Positions 16,671 through 26,910 of a stretch of DNA of 64,000 nucleotides are shown in pieces. The translations under genes were made by a program, and so were the position numbers. Under the pieces are notes generated by a model that worked only from the letters and a program-made list of their open reading frames with translations, had not been told where the DNA came from and did not search any database. The stretch is taken from positions 62,001-126,000 of the forward strand of contig NZ_JHVU01000018.1 in NCBI RefSeq assembly GCF_000620305.1, read 5' to 3'. The DNA is from Desulfitibacter alkalitolerans DSM 16504. Lineage in GTDB: Bacteria > Bacillota > DSM-16504 > Desulfitibacterales > Desulfitibacteraceae. Each line of letters starts with the position of its first letter. The first letter of the stretch is position 1.

Positions 16671-19600
16671 TTAATCTGCATCTATTTCACCTATGCAGAT
16701 ATTATTTCTTCCCCCTTGTTTAGCCCGGTAGAGGGCTTTATCTGCGGCCTGGATGATTGCTTCTGTGGTAGTATTTTGCCCTGGGATGATACTAACCAAA
16801 CCCATGCTTACTGTTGTGGTAACATCTGACTGGGCTGACTGGGTAAATTCCGACCTTAATCGAACCTTTTTAACAGCTTCTTTAATTTTTTCAGCTACTA
16901 CAAGAGCACCCTCTTGATTAGTGTCATACAAGACTATCACAAATTCATCCCCACCATAACGAGCAAGAATATCTGTACTGCGCGGCAGCTCTTCAACAAT
17001 AGCCTTGCCAATATCTGAAAGCAAATAATCCCCTGCTAGATGTCCAAAATCGTCATTAATACTCTTAAAAAAGTCAATATCTAGTATGATGAGAGCAATG
17101 TAGATGCTGCTTCTTCTGGCAAGCTGTAATTGTTCCTCCATTACAGTATCAAAGTAACGCCGATTAAAATGGCCGGTAAGAGGGTCCTTTATAGATAGAT
17201 TGGCTAACTTCTCGTTGGCTTCCTTTAGCTTATCATTTATCAGGCCTAATTCAGAATTTCTTTGATTTATTAACTGCATTTCCCTGTACTTCAATAAACC
17301 TATCATTACCAGTGAGAAAGTAACAATGTAAGCCAAATATGCTGGTTTTGTCTGATACCAGGGGGTGGCAATTGTAAAATAAACACTAGCAGGTTCAGAT
17401 TGAATCCCCCTATGGGTTTCAGCTTTAACAGAAAACTTGTAATCTCCAGGGGGCAAATTAGAATAAGAAGCAAAGTCACGAGTTCCTGCATAAACCCAAT
17501 CCCTATCGAAACCCTCTAATTTGTAGGAGAATCTGGTTTTTGCCGGAGAGTCATAATCCAAGGCAACAAATTGAAAGCTTAAGAAAGACTCCCTGGGAGC
17601 AAAATGTAGATTTGCATCATTAAAAACCAGGCGGTCTGGGTTAATAGAACTGTGAAAAAGATTTATATTAGTGATGTACACCTTTGGCGGTTTTAAATCT
17701 AGATCTGCATACACCCCGGGAATGGCAGAAATACCGTGCAGGCCGCCAAATAAAAGAGTCCCATCAAAGTCACGAAAATGGCCTGAATTAAACTCCCAGC
17801 CTCCTATACCATCATAGGGGGTAAGAACAAATATCTCATAACTGACCGGGTCTATAATTGATATTCCAGTGTGAGTAGCAGCCCAGATTCGGCCGTCATA
17901 CCCTTCCAGTATTCCTGTTACAATGTTATTTGCCATTCCATCCAGCTCAGTAAAGCTGCGAAAAGAGTCTTCCTCTTCATTATATAAAGCAATACCACCA
18001 CCAGCAGTTCCTACCCAGATTCTTCCGCTAGAATCCTCAAATAGAGTTCTAATGGTATTGCATGCAATTTGGTTATAGTCCCCGGGAACTCTATGATAAA
18101 TCTTGAAATTTTCTTCCCCAGGCAGTAATAAATTCAATCCATTATTTGTGCCTGCCCAGAGCCGCCCTTTAGAATCATATAATAAAGCAAATACAAGATT
18201 ATCTGACAAGGTATAATTGTGGCTATTTATATAATTGTACTGCCGCAAATCTCCACTCAATTTATTATAACGGTATAGTCCACTTCTATAGGTGCCTATC
18301 CAGAGCTCATTTTCACCAGCTTTAGCTAGAGAATAAACAATGGTATCATCAGGTAAAATGTTATAATGAGAAAATCTATCTGTGTTGAGGTGATAGTAAA
18401 ATAATCCCGCACTTGTACCTAACAAAATTTTATCATTGCCAGCTTCTAAAATAGTAGATATGGAGTTATCAGGCAAAGAATTAGGGTCACTGGGATTGTG
18501 TATATATTTTATCATTTTTTGTTCAGCTGGATTATAGCGATTTAATCCGGCGTTATAAACTGCAACCCAGAGATTTTGGCTGCTGTCTCGAATTATTGAA
18601 TTTATTTTGCCTGCACTCAAGCTGTGAGGATTATTTGCATCATGATAAAATCTTACATAATTTCTTTTTCTTGGATTAACCTTGGCAATACCCCCGCCAT
18701 TTGTTCCTATCCATAAGATACCCGAGTAGTCTTGATACATGGAATAAACTACTGGATGGGGCAATGATTGATCAACACCTTGGCCAGGAAAATGGTATGT
18801 ATGACCATCCCTTGTGGTTGCAAACAAACCCCCACCCCATGTGCCAATCCATAAAATTCCGTCACTGGTTTGTAAAAGGGAATAAATCCTGTTGTCTGCA
18901 TAGGTTTTAGCTGCCATACTGCCTGTTTCTAAATTATATTCAACAACTCCTCCCTCCCATAGCCCCAGGGTAATTACACCTTCTGTAAACTCCTTGATAA
19001 CCATAACAAAAGGGGATGGAAGTTCAATATCTAACTTTTTTATACTGTCGGTCTCCCTTTCATAGTAAAGGAGTCCTTCATAACTGCCGATTAACAAACG
19101 CCCCAGAGAGTCAATTAATAAAGCCCTTACCACATTGCCGGGTATTTCATATCTCTTTATATTCCCGCTTTTAGGGTCTAGCCTGTTTAAACCCTCCATG
19201 GTGCCTATCCAGACATTGCCTGAATTATCCGCGGTAATAGCAATTACTACTGAATTTGACAATCCATTGGTTTCAACTGTGTAGTTTACAAAAGAGTTTT
19301 CATCTATAAAATATCGAGATAAGCCATTATAGGTCCCAATCCAAAGCTCATTTTGCTTTTCATCATAGTACATGGTTTGAATGAGATTATGGACTAGACC
19401 ATCATCTTCAAAAGGGTTATTTCTAATTATTTTCATTTGCCTGCCGTTGTAAAAGTTTAAACCACCTTGTGTACCAAACCAGACAAAGCCATAGCGGTCT
19501 TGAACAATAGAGGACACAGACAGGTTAGAGAGACCGGAATCCCTGTTAAGGAGTTCAAAAGTAGGGGTGATAGAATCTTGAATTAATGAATTAGCTATAC

Positions 19601-19673
19601 CACCAGAAGCCCCAAAACTTGGATAAGTAAACAGGACTGTAATTATTATAAATATACAGATTTTATTAAACAT
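16671..19673 (-). CDS. Two-component-type beta-propeller sensor diguanylate cyclase (GGDEF)
   Basis: 1000-aa membrane sensor that should make c-di-GMP. An N-terminal signal/anchor (residues 3-20) is followed by a long run of Reg_prop repeats (IWIGTWGGGL, LWIGTNGGG, RIWVGTAGGG) forming a two-bladed extracellular propeller region. Then come a Y_Y_Y domain (YKLEGFDRDWVYAG), a transmembrane helix (YLAYIVTFSLVMIGLLKY), a coiled coil and a GGDEF domain (LTGHFNRRYFD, ARYGGDEFVIVL). An RxxD-type inhibitory site was not clearly seen. This architecture is common in Bacteroidetes and in some Clostridia. Isolated leftward gene; a convergent terminator separates it from the selenoprotein. Confidence 0.9.
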   Translation of the reverse strand: MFNKICIFIIITVLFTYPSFGASGGIANSLIQDSITPTFELLNRDSGLSNLSVSSIVQDRYGFVWFGTQGGLNFYNGRQMKIIRNNPFEDDGLVHNLIQTMYYDEKQNELWIGTYNGLSRYFIDENSFVNYTVETNGLSNSVVIAITADNSGNVWIGTMEGLNRLDPKSGNIKRYEIPGNVVRALLIDSLGRLLIGSYEGLLYYERETDSIKKLDIELPSPFVMVIKEFTEGVITLGLWEGGVVEYNLETGSMAAKTYADNRIYSLLQTSDGILWIGTWGGGLFATTRDGHTYHFPGQGVDQSLPHPVVYSMYQDYSGILWIGTNGGGIAKVNPRKRNYVRFYHDANNPHSLSAGKINSIIRDSSQNLWVAVYNAGLNRYNPAEQKMIKYIHNPSDPNSLPDNSISTILEAGNDKILLGTSAGLFYYHLNTDRFSHYNILPDDTIVYSLAKAGENELWIGTYRSGLYRYNKLSGDLRQYNYINSHNYTLSDNLVFALLYDSKGRLWAGTNNGLNLLLPGEENFKIYHRVPGDYNQIACNTIRTLFEDSSGRIWVGTAGGGIALYNEEEDSFRSFTELDGMANNIVTGILEGYDGRIWAATHTGISIIDPVSYEIFVLTPYDGIGGWEFNSGHFRDFDGTLLFGGLHGISAIPGVYADLDLKPPKVYITNINLFHSSINPDRLVFNDANLHFAPRESFLSFQFVALDYDSPAKTRFSYKLEGFDRDWVYAGTRDFASYSNLPPGDYKFSVKAETHRGIQSEPASVYFTIATPWYQTKPAYLAYIVTFSLVMIGLLKYREMQLINQRNSELGLINDKLKEANEKLANLSIKDPLTGHFNRRYFDTVMEEQLQLARRSSIYIALIILDIDFFKSINDDFGHLAGDYLLSDIGKAIVEELPRSTDILARYGGDEFVIVLYDTNQEGALVVAEKIKEAVKKVRLRSEFTQSAQSDVTTTVSMGLVSIIPGQNTTTEAIIQAADKALYRAKQGGRNNICIGEIDAD

Positions 19674-19840
19674 CTATATCATATACCTCCAGGTTTTGGC
19701 TGCTGACTATACTTTGATGCTGATTGCTGAGATAAGCTAATAAATTTTTGTTTAATGATTCTTCATTAGTTGGAAAAATCCTCTTATTTTGTCGAAATAT
19801 AAATATTTATGTTCTTTTTTGGCGATAAATGAAACATATT

Positions 19841-21658
19841 CTACAGATTATATCTTTTCAGCTTTCGATAAAGGGTAGCCAGGCCTATGCCCATGTTCAT
19901 GGCAATCTGTTTCTTGGCTGCTAGTGAAGTGCCTGTTTTCTCCAGGGCTTCCATTAATAACTGCTTTTCACCCATTTGCAGTTTTTCTTTGAAGTCTTCC
20001 GGTTCGTACAGAGCAATTTCAACTGGCGTAAAGAGCCAGGGGGGCAAATTTTCATTGGTAATAATACCCTGGTTTGGAGTAAAATTAATAGCATATTCCA
20101 TGGCGTTTTCCAGTTCTCTTACATTGCCAGGCCAGGGGTAGTTGACCAGAACGTTCAAGGCTTCCTGGGTGATGCCCTGAATATTCTTTTTTAAAATCAA
20201 GGAATATTTTTCACACATATAGTCAATGAGCAGGGGAATATCGCTGACACGCTGCCGCAAGGGAGGAATCACCAGAGGAATCACATTTAGACGATAATAC
20301 AAGTCCTCGCGGAACAGCTTTTTTGCAATTTGCTCCTTGAGGTTTTGATGGGTGGCTGCAATAATCCTTACATCAACAGCAATTCTTTTTGTTCCCCCTA
20401 CCTTTTGGATTGTTTTTTCCTGCAGGACACGTAAAATCTTAACCTGGAGATGGAGGGGCATGTCACCAATTTCATCTAAAAAAATGGTTCCTCCTTCAGC
20501 CAATTCAATCAAACCTGGCTTGCCTTCATGCTTTGCCCCTGTAAAGGCTCCCTTCTCATATCCAAAAAGCTCACTTTCCAGCAAAGAATCTGGAATAGCG
20601 CTGCAATTAATAACCACAAAGGGTTCTTTTGCCCGCAGGCTGGAATTATGAATAGCCCGGGCAAAGAGTTCCTTGCCGGTTCCACTTTCCCCGGTGATAA
20701 GTATGGTGGAGCTGCTCTGGGCCACATTCAGGGCCATTTCCTTGGCCTCTTTGATAATCTGGCTGCTGCCAATGATGTGGTCAAAGGCAGCGTCCTGTTC
20801 CCTTTTGGTAAGCCGATAGGCTACACGATAAATACTTTCTTCTGGAGAAAAAGACTCCACTGCGCCCACAATGGCATCTGCTTCTTTTATCAGGATGGCA
20901 TTGGAAATTAAACTAATGCTTTCTTCCAGGGTATTGGTGCCTTCTATTTTTTCCTCATAAAAAGAATTGGAATGGGACAAGGCTTTATTAAGGAGACTAT
21001 TTGGCACTACATGGGATACGTGCTTTCCTATGGCTTCATGCTTTGAAATTCCATAGTTTTTTGCAGCAGTTTCATTAAAGCAGGTAATAATACCCTTTTC
21101 GTCACAGGATATGATGCCCTCGTATACTGCATTAATTATTGTTTCAAGGGATTTGTTGGTCCTGCGCAGCTCCTCCATAATCATAAGTTCCTGAAGCTTT
21201 GCTGCCAATAAATCAGCCATTTTTCCTGTAAAATCAAGGAAGGTATTTTGATTGTTAATGAGAATTTCCCTTTGAATTTCATTAAACCCTACCAGGCTGA
21301 TAACCCCGTGGCATTTATCTTTTAAGGTAATGGGATAATAAATGCCTCCCAGGTAATAGCAATCATCCTTGTCAGAACAGGGGGCACACATTTTGTGCTG
21401 CCCGGGTCTTGTTAGTACGAAGGGATGCTTGCTTTCCAGGACATAGCGGTTAATGTGGGAATCGGACAGCCTTTGATGCATCAAAAGTCCGCGGATTCTT
21501 CCAGTGGCGCCTAATACAACATAATCCTCGTCTACAATTTCTGTTTCTACCTTAAGGGCTGCAGATATCACCTCTGCTATACTCTGCACATCCCTTTGAA
21601 TTTTAGAAAGATAACCCACATCCATGGCCTCCTCATCAAAACTAGTTGCATTATCCAT
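19841..21658 (-). CDS. Sigma-54-dependent activator with GAF/PAS sensor, divergent from the methylamine operon
   Basis: 605-aa enhancer-binding protein. The N-terminal GAF-like sensor (about 1-160) contains a cysteine cluster ([18 protein letters not shown]-x2-C-x5-C) that could bind metal or sense redox state. A PAS domain follows (about 170-265), then the AAA+ domain with Walker A GESGTGKE, the sigma-54 contact loop GAFTGA and Walker [12 protein letters not shown], and a Fis-type HTH at the C-terminus ([17 protein letters not shown]). It is divergent from the mttB-type operon, which has a -24/-12 promoter at 21803, so it is the probable activator of that operon. The inducer could be a methylated amine or betaine. 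Confidence 0.92.
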   Translation of the reverse strand: MDNATSFDEEAMDVGYLSKIQRDVQSIAEVISAALKVETEIVDEDYVVLGATGRIRGLLMHQRLSDSHINRYVLESKHPFVLTRPGQHKMCAPCSDKDDCYYLGGIYYPITLKDKCHGVISLVGFNEIQREILINNQNTFLDFTGKMADLLAAKLQELMIMEELRRTNKSLETIINAVYEGIISCDEKGIITCFNETAAKNYGISKHEAIGKHVSHVVPNSLLNKALSHSNSFYEEKIEGTNTLEESISLISNAILIKEADAIVGAVESFSPEESIYRVAYRLTKREQDAAFDHIIGSSQIIKEAKEMALNVAQSSSTILITGESGTGKELFARAIHNSSLRAKEPFVVINCSAIPDSLLESELFGYEKGAFTGAKHEGKPGLIELAEGGTIFLDEIGDMPLHLQVKILRVLQEKTIQKVGGTKRIAVDVRIIAATHQNLKEQIAKKLFREDLYYRLNVIPLVIPPLRQRVSDIPLLIDYMCEKYSLILKKNIQGITQEALNVLVNYPWPGNVRELENAMEYAINFTPNQGIITNENLPPWLFTPVEIALYEPEDFKEKLQMGEKQLLMEALEKTGTSLAAKKQIAMNMGIGLATLYRKLKRYNL

Positions 21659-21802
21659 AATGATAATTTCTTCTCATTTATTAGAAATACCTTTTTTAAA
21701 TTTTATTTTTATTTTAAAAACTTTAAATTTGAAATTAGTTGTTTTCCTTGGTATTGGAAGAAAAGTGACGTGCTGTAATCATTTATAAAAACTTTGGAAA
21801 CT

Positions 21803-21818
21803 TGGCATGGTGCTTGCA
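21803..21818 (+). promoter_or_regulatory. Sigma-54 (-24/-12) promoter of the methylamine operon
   Basis: TGGCATGGTGCTTGCA with GG at 21804-21805 and GC at 21816-21817, exactly 10 bases apart, matching TGGCAC-N5-TTGCW. It is about 50 bases upstream of ATG 21869 and faces away from the sigma-54 activator gene. Confidence 0.85.
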
Positions 21819-21868
21819 AATAACTTAAAATAAAAGACTTTTACCAAGTAAAAAGAGGATGATAATGT

Positions 21869-23320
21869 ATGATAAATGCTGTTAGATGGAAGTCAACAAT
21901 GGAAATCTTGACTCCTGAAGAGATTAATGCTATTCACGAGGCTAGTCTCCATATCCTTGAAACCACGGGCATTGTAATGCCCCTTGCTGATGCTAAATAC
22001 GACTACCTTGTGGAATTAGGATGTAAAGTAAATCGAGAGAAAAAGAGGGTCTTTTTTTCACCCAATGTAATTGAAGATGCTTTAAAAAAAGCTCCATCTA
22101 GTTATGCATTATTTGCCAGAAACCCGGAAAATGATTTGTTCCTTGACGGTGCCCATGGCTATTTAACCCTGGATGGATGCGGAAACCAGGTTATAGATAT
22201 TGACACAGGTGAGGTTCGGGCATCTTCAAAGGAAAGCCTTGGCCAGGCTATCAAGCTGGCTGACTTTTTGCCCCAAATTGCTTTTCTGTGGCCATGCGTA
22301 AGTGCCCAGGACTGCAATCCAAGGCTTCAGCCCCTCCATGAACTCCATGCCATGCTGCTAAACTCTAGCAAACATATTCAAGCCATGACGGCGGTGGACC
22401 CTCTTAATGCTCAAGGAACGATAGATATTGCTGCTGCTGTTGTGGGGGGCAGGGAAAATTTAAAGAAAAGACCTATTATTTCAAATTTCCAATGCAGCAT
22501 CAGCCCCCTTTCCTATGACGGTCATGGCCTGGAGGCAGCTGCTATCTTTGCTGAGGCCGGGGTGCCAACAGGCTTTATGATCATGCCCATTGGCTGCTCT
22601 ACTGCACCGGCCACCCTGGCAGGTGAGATAGCCCTTGGTAATGCTGAGATTATTGCTGGAATGGCCTTCCTGCAGATTTTTTATCCCGGCACACCCACTT
22701 TTTATGGGTCTTGTGCAACCATGATGGAATTAAAAAGGGGAGGGGTTACCTGTGGCGGTCCAGAGGACTTTATACTTCAAGGGGCAGGCGCCCAAATGGC
22801 TCATTTCTACAAGGTCCCGGCAAATATAGGCACCTTTGCCACTGGAGCCAAGGCTAGTGACTGGCATGCTGGAGTGGAAAATTCCATTTCTGGAGCGGTA
22901 AGCATGTTTTCCAAATCTGACATGATGTGCGGGGCAGGTCTAATTAATGGAGCTAGAATTTTCTCCTTTGAGCAGTGCGTCATGGATTGTGAAATCTATG
23001 AGGTTTTACGCAGGGTTGCCCAGGGATGTGATATTAACCCTGAAACCCTGGCATTAGAAGTAATTCATAAGGTGGGGCCTCAAAACCATTATATGGTAGA
23101 AGAGCATACCTTAAAGCACATAAGGGATGTCTGGCAGCCAGCAGTAATGGACCGCAGCCTTTATGATGAATGGGCAGCTAGAGGCAAGCCTTCCCCAGAC
23201 CAGATTGCCAGGGACAGGGCAAAAGAGGTCCTGGCGCAACACCAGCCCATGGAGCTGCAAAATGCGCAAAGTGTTAAAGAAATAATAGCTGAGTATGAAA
23301 AAAAGTATCCCATAAGCTGA
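21869..23320 (+). CDS. MttB-family methyltransferase without pyrrolysine
   Basis: 483-aa TIM-barrel corrinoid-dependent methyltransferase of the trimethylamine methyltransferase superfamily. No in-frame UAG is present. Aligned by eye with the third gene of the operon, the position of pyrrolysine falls in GTFATGAKASDWHAG and looks like an ordinary residue (probably Ala). Pyrrolysine-free members such as MtgB demethylate glycine betaine and other quaternary amines, so this enzyme may take a betaine-type substrate upstream of trimethylamine or act in parallel. First gene of the sigma-54 operon; mtbB follows 45 bases after its stop. Confidence 0.88.
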   Translation: MINAVRWKSTMEILTPEEINAIHEASLHILETTGIVMPLADAKYDYLVELGCKVNREKKRVFFSPNVIEDALKKAPSSYALFARNPENDLFLDGAHGYLTLDGCGNQVIDIDTGEVRASSKESLGQAIKLADFLPQIAFLWPCVSAQDCNPRLQPLHELHAMLLNSSKHIQAMTAVDPLNAQGTIDIAAAVVGGRENLKKRPIISNFQCSISPLSYDGHGLEAAAIFAEAGVPTGFMIMPIGCSTAPATLAGEIALGNAEIIAGMAFLQIFYPGTPTFYGSCATMMELKRGGVTCGGPEDFILQGAGAQMAHFYKVPANIGTFATGAKASDWHAGVENSISGAVSMFSKSDMMCGAGLINGARIFSFEQCVMDCEIYEVLRRVAQGCDINPETLALEVIHKVGPQNHYMVEEHTLKHIRDVWQPAVMDRSLYDEWAARGKPSPDQIARDRAKEVLAQHQPMELQNAQSVKEIIAEYEKKYPIS

Positions 23321-23364
23321 AAACACCAATTCAACAAAAAAACAAGGAAATGAGGGGGGATAAG

Positions 23365-24759
23365 ATGGCTGACAAAATTTTTACCAGAATGGGAGATGGC
23401 TCTGGTATATATATGAGCCCCGAGGACATCCAATATGATCTGCAAAAGGGAACCCGTGATGCAGCTGAGCGTGGGAAGATTCCCGAGCTGACCAGGGAAG
23501 AATTAGACTATCTGTTTGAAATAATTGCTTCTCCTGTTAATGTTACAGGTGTTATCAGGGGCAAGGAGGTAGTTACCTCATCTGACTCAGGTGCCTTTAA
23601 AATTACTTACCAGGCTGGCATTTCAATGGACAGGGCCACGGCTATCCAGGTTCATGAAAAGGTTCTTGCTGCCGATTCTTTGGATCTGGGAAACATAGAT
23701 TACAGCTACAAGGCAGTAAAGGCTATTCTCCATGATGAAGCAAAGGTAATGGAAAATGTCCAGTTAAATACTATTATGCCCGTTTTGTATGGTGCCATGC
23801 CCAATTTAGGATTATACACCAAGCCAGACGGACCTGTAGACAACTGGTCAGAGCTGCTGCCCCTGGCCAAGATAGATGAAGCCAGGGCTGCCCAGGAGGA
23901 GGCAGTTGAAATTGCAGTGAAAGACATGCTTTACATTGCAGATGGCATGTATGCGGCAGGGGCTGACGGAATGAATTTCGATACCTGCGGTGCATCAGGT
24001 GATGCTGATGTTCTAGCAGCTTTAAAGGCAATAGAAATCATCAAGAAAAAATACCCAGATTTTGGGATAGAAATGGGCATGGCTGGAGAATTTATCCTGG
24101 GTATGCATGGGCAGCTTGAGTACCAGGGAACCCGCCTGGCCGGTTTATACCCTCACAAGCAGGTAGAGCTGGCAGAAAAGGCAGGGGTCAGTATTTTTGG
24201 CCCTGTGGTAAATACCAACTGCAACCAGTCTTTCCCCTGGAATATTGCCAGGGCAGTAACCTTTGTAAAGGCCTGTTCCGAAGCGGCAAATATTCCTGTT
24301 CATGCCAATGTGGGGATGGGTGTAGGTGGTACACCCATGTCGCCGGTTCCCCCAATTGATGCGGTATCCCGGGCTGTAAAGGCCATGGTGGAAATTGGAA
24401 GGATTGATGGCTTGTAGGTAGGCTCGGGGGATCCCTTTGGAAATGAAGCTACTCAAGAGGTAGCCGTTGGCATGGGCGGAATTCGTACTGCCGGAGATCT
24501 GGTTTTACGGATGCAGCTGGCCAGGGGCATGAGGATTGATGAAGCAAAAAGCTATGTGGCAGAAAAATTAGGAGTAGCGCCACTAGAATTGAGTGACTGT
24601 CTGGTTATGAGAGAAACACGTGAGGCATTGGATATAGGATATTCCATGCCAGGCCCGGGAGCAGCCAAGGGTCTTGAGGCCAAGATCCGTATTGCTAATG
24701 TGCTTGGTATTAAGATTAATTCAGTAGAGCAGTTTAAAAGAAAAACTGGTTTAAGATAA
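23365..24759 (+). CDS. mtbB: Dimethylamine methyltransferase MtbB with in-frame UAG (pyrrolysine)
   Basis: Transfers a methyl group from dimethylamine to a cognate corrinoid protein. The frame runs to TAG at 24415-24417 (codon 351), continues without another stop to 24759 and gives 464 residues, close to archaeal MtbB (467, Pyl at 356). Flanks are GRIDGL before and VGSGDPFGNEATQEV after, the same context as in methanogens. Upstream are NVTGVIRGKEV and FDTCGASGDAD. ATG 23365 follows GAGGGGGG; ATG 23350 lies before that site. Without UAG decoding the product would lose its C-terminal quarter. The corrinoid partner is absent from the window. Confidence 0.93.
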
Positions 24760-24812
24760 AGTGAAATTCTAGTATCAGTATTTTCCCACTAAATTTTAAA
24801 AAGGGTGAGGAC

Positions 24813-26279
24813 ATGAAAAGAAACTTGTTTGCGGGAAGAAATTCCTTTATTGGCTGCGGCTTGATGCTTTTCAGTCATGAGGATTTGGAAATGATTCATG
24901 ATGCCACATTAGAAGTTCTAGAGTATGCCGGCTTATATGTCCAGAGCAATGATGCCATGGATATATATGAAGGTGGAGGATGTATTGTTGACAGGAAAAA
25001 CAAGATAGTTAAAATCCCAGCCCATGTTGTGGAGGATGCCATTGTCTCTGCTCCCAAGAAGGTATTCCTGGCTGGACGAAATCCCAAGCACGATATTGTT
25101 TTGGAAAGTGGTAGAGTTAACTTCTGCCCCTTTGGGGAAGGCATCATGGTTATAGATCCCTATACTGGGGAGTATCGAAAATCTACCAAAGAGGACAAGG
25201 GCAATGTGGCTAGGCTAGTAGATGCCCTGGATCAATATGATATGCTGGAGAATACTGTTGCTCCCAGGGATGTACATCCAGAAATGGAAAGCCTCCATAA
25301 CTATGAAGTTACCGTGGCAAATACTACAAAGCATGTACCCCAGCCCTGTCATGATAAACGTTCAGCACAGCTGCTGATAGAAATGGCGGCAGCTGTAGCT
25401 GGAGGCAAAGAAAAGCTCAAGGACAGGCCAATAGTTTCCGGGTGCACCTGTCCCCAGAGTCCCTTGACAATTTCCGAAGGTTGTGCTGACCCTATTATTG
25501 AATATGCAAGGGCCAATTTACCGCAAAACATTTTATCAATGGCCCTGGCAGGTGCTACTTCCCCTGTGACTCTAGCAGGAACCCTGGTAACCCATAATGC
25601 TGAAGTGCTGGGAGGCATTGTCCTGGCCCAGCTAACAAGAAAGGGAGCACCTGTAATGTATGGCAGTTCCACCTCCATGATTGACTTGAAGCTAAGTACA
25701 GCCACTGTGGGATGTCCAGAGCTTGGACTCATAAGTGCGGCTGTGGCCAAGCTGGCCCAGTTTTATCTGCTGCCCAGCTATGTGGCCGGTTCCTAGGGTG
25801 ACAGCAAACTTTCCGATGCACAATCCGGTCATGAAAAAACCTTGACAACCCTTTTGCCGGCATTGGCAGGGGCCAATATGATTTACGGCGGGGGTATGTT
25901 GGAGATGGGCATTACCATGAGCTTTGGCCAACTAGTCATGGATAATGAGATTATTGCCATGACCAGAAAGGTACTAGAGGGAATTCCGGTAAATGACGAG
26001 ACCCTGGCGGTGGATGTGATCAAGAGTGTAGGTGCACGTGGGCACTTCCTTTCCGAGGAACATACTGTAAAGCATATGAGAAAGCTATCTGAAACCAGGC
26101 TCATGGACCGCAGGATGCGCCAGTTCTGGGTTGAGCGGGGTGCAAAGGACCTAGCCACCACCTGTGATGAAAAGGCAAGGGAGATACTAGAAACCCACAA
26201 GCCAGAGCCGTTACCTGAACACGTCCATAAAAAGCTCCTGGAAATTATTCAAGAAAGAGAAGAAGAATTGGGAATATAA
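24813..26279 (+). CDS. mttB: Trimethylamine methyltransferase MttB with in-frame UAG (pyrrolysine)
   Basis: Demethylates trimethylamine to dimethylamine, methylating a corrinoid protein. TAG at 25794-25796 (codon 328) interrupts one 488-residue frame. The residues before it (LPSYVAGS) and after it (GDSKLSDAQSGHEKT) match the pyrrolysine site of MttB, at nearly the archaeal position (334). GGGTGAGG precedes ATG 24813. It is the last gene of the operon; a terminator overlaps the stop codon. Together with mtbB it should convert trimethylamine stepwise to methylamine. An mtmB gene for monomethylamine is not seen here. Confidence 0.93.
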
Positions 26280-26302
26280 AGAGCCATATGGCTCTTTTTC
26301 TT
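26278..26302 (+). terminator. Rho-independent terminator of the methylamine operon
   Basis: AAAGAGCC (26278-26285), ATAT loop, GGCTCTTT (26290-26297), then TTC. It overlaps the TAA stop of mttB. Confidence 0.85.
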
Positions 26303-26303
26303 A

Positions 26304-26344
26304 CACTATCAGACACCCATGCCGCTTCGCGGCACCACTGATGG
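26304..26344. repeat. 41-bp repeat, copy 1 of 2 (other copy 62572-62612)
   Basis: CACTATCAGACACCCATGCC, six to seven variable bases, then GGCACCACTGATGG. Here the centre makes a GCCGC/GCGGC hairpin; in copy 2 it reads ATTTTA. It overlaps the end of the hsdS-like relic, so both copies may derive from one ancestral gene fragment. Confidence 0.7.
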
Positions 26345-26455
26345 CATAAAATATTTGTCCATGTTTATCCCCGGCAGTCGCTCAGTCACCATATCAGAGT
26401 TTCGGGTGTCTACAAGCCGAAGATGTTTGCCGAGGGGCTCATAATTTTTATGCAT
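26309..26455 (-). pseudogene. Relic of a type I restriction specificity subunit (HsdS) N-terminus
   Basis: Short leftward frame starting MHKNYEPLGKHLRLVDTRNS and continuing to LPGINMDKYFMPSV, then a stop. The pattern YxxLGxxIxxVDxRNxD...LxGxxxxKxFMPS is the usual start of an HsdS target-recognition domain. Only 48 residues remain and no hsdR or hsdM is nearby. It is a decayed fragment, consistent with the other broken defence genes up to 28.5 kb. Confidence 0.5.
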
Positions 26456-26496
26456 TTATCCACCTCCTGAGAAATTTTTTACTATATATTTCTTAA

Positions 26497-26571
26497 TTAC
26501 TTCCTTGCTATCATTTCTATTTCTACTAAAGCATCTAGAGATAAAGAAGCTACACCTGTCCCTGCATTGCA
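26497..26571 (-). pseudogene. Possible RidA/YjgF C-terminal fragment
   Basis: Leftward frame of about 25 codons ending GVASLSLDALVEIEMIARK and stop. The ALVEIE ending is typical of RidA-family imine deaminases. The rest of the gene is missing. A fragment this short could be chance, so confidence is low. Confidence 0.3.
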
Positions 26572-26910
26572 AGTTTTTAGATACACAACAAACCTCCCTT
26601 TGAAAATTTTATTAAAAGCACAGGTAACAGCCATGTGGGCCTAATACTAATTATATTATTGGCAATAATATAATTAAAGTTAATTACACCCGGAGGTTGG
26701 ATGCTTGAATCAGCAGCAAATTATAAATAGATTAAACTGGTTCTATTGATTAATTAGATGAATTATATCATCAAACTTTTCCTGGTATATGATATTCAAT
26801 AAATGACCCTGACCTCTTATATTTGCTTGATTATACCAGATTGAAATGTGTTATAATAATTATATAGATTTACTTAATATCAATTCTTCCTATTAATGAG
26901 GTGATTTCAA
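26572..26910. other. AT-rich intergenic region before hicBA with possible promoter
   Basis: 339 bases without a supported gene. The only signal seen is TTGATT (26827-26832) and TATAAT (26852-26857), 19 bases apart, followed by a GAGGTG ribosome site for hicB. The spacing is slightly long, so the promoter is tentative. Confidence 0.4.
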
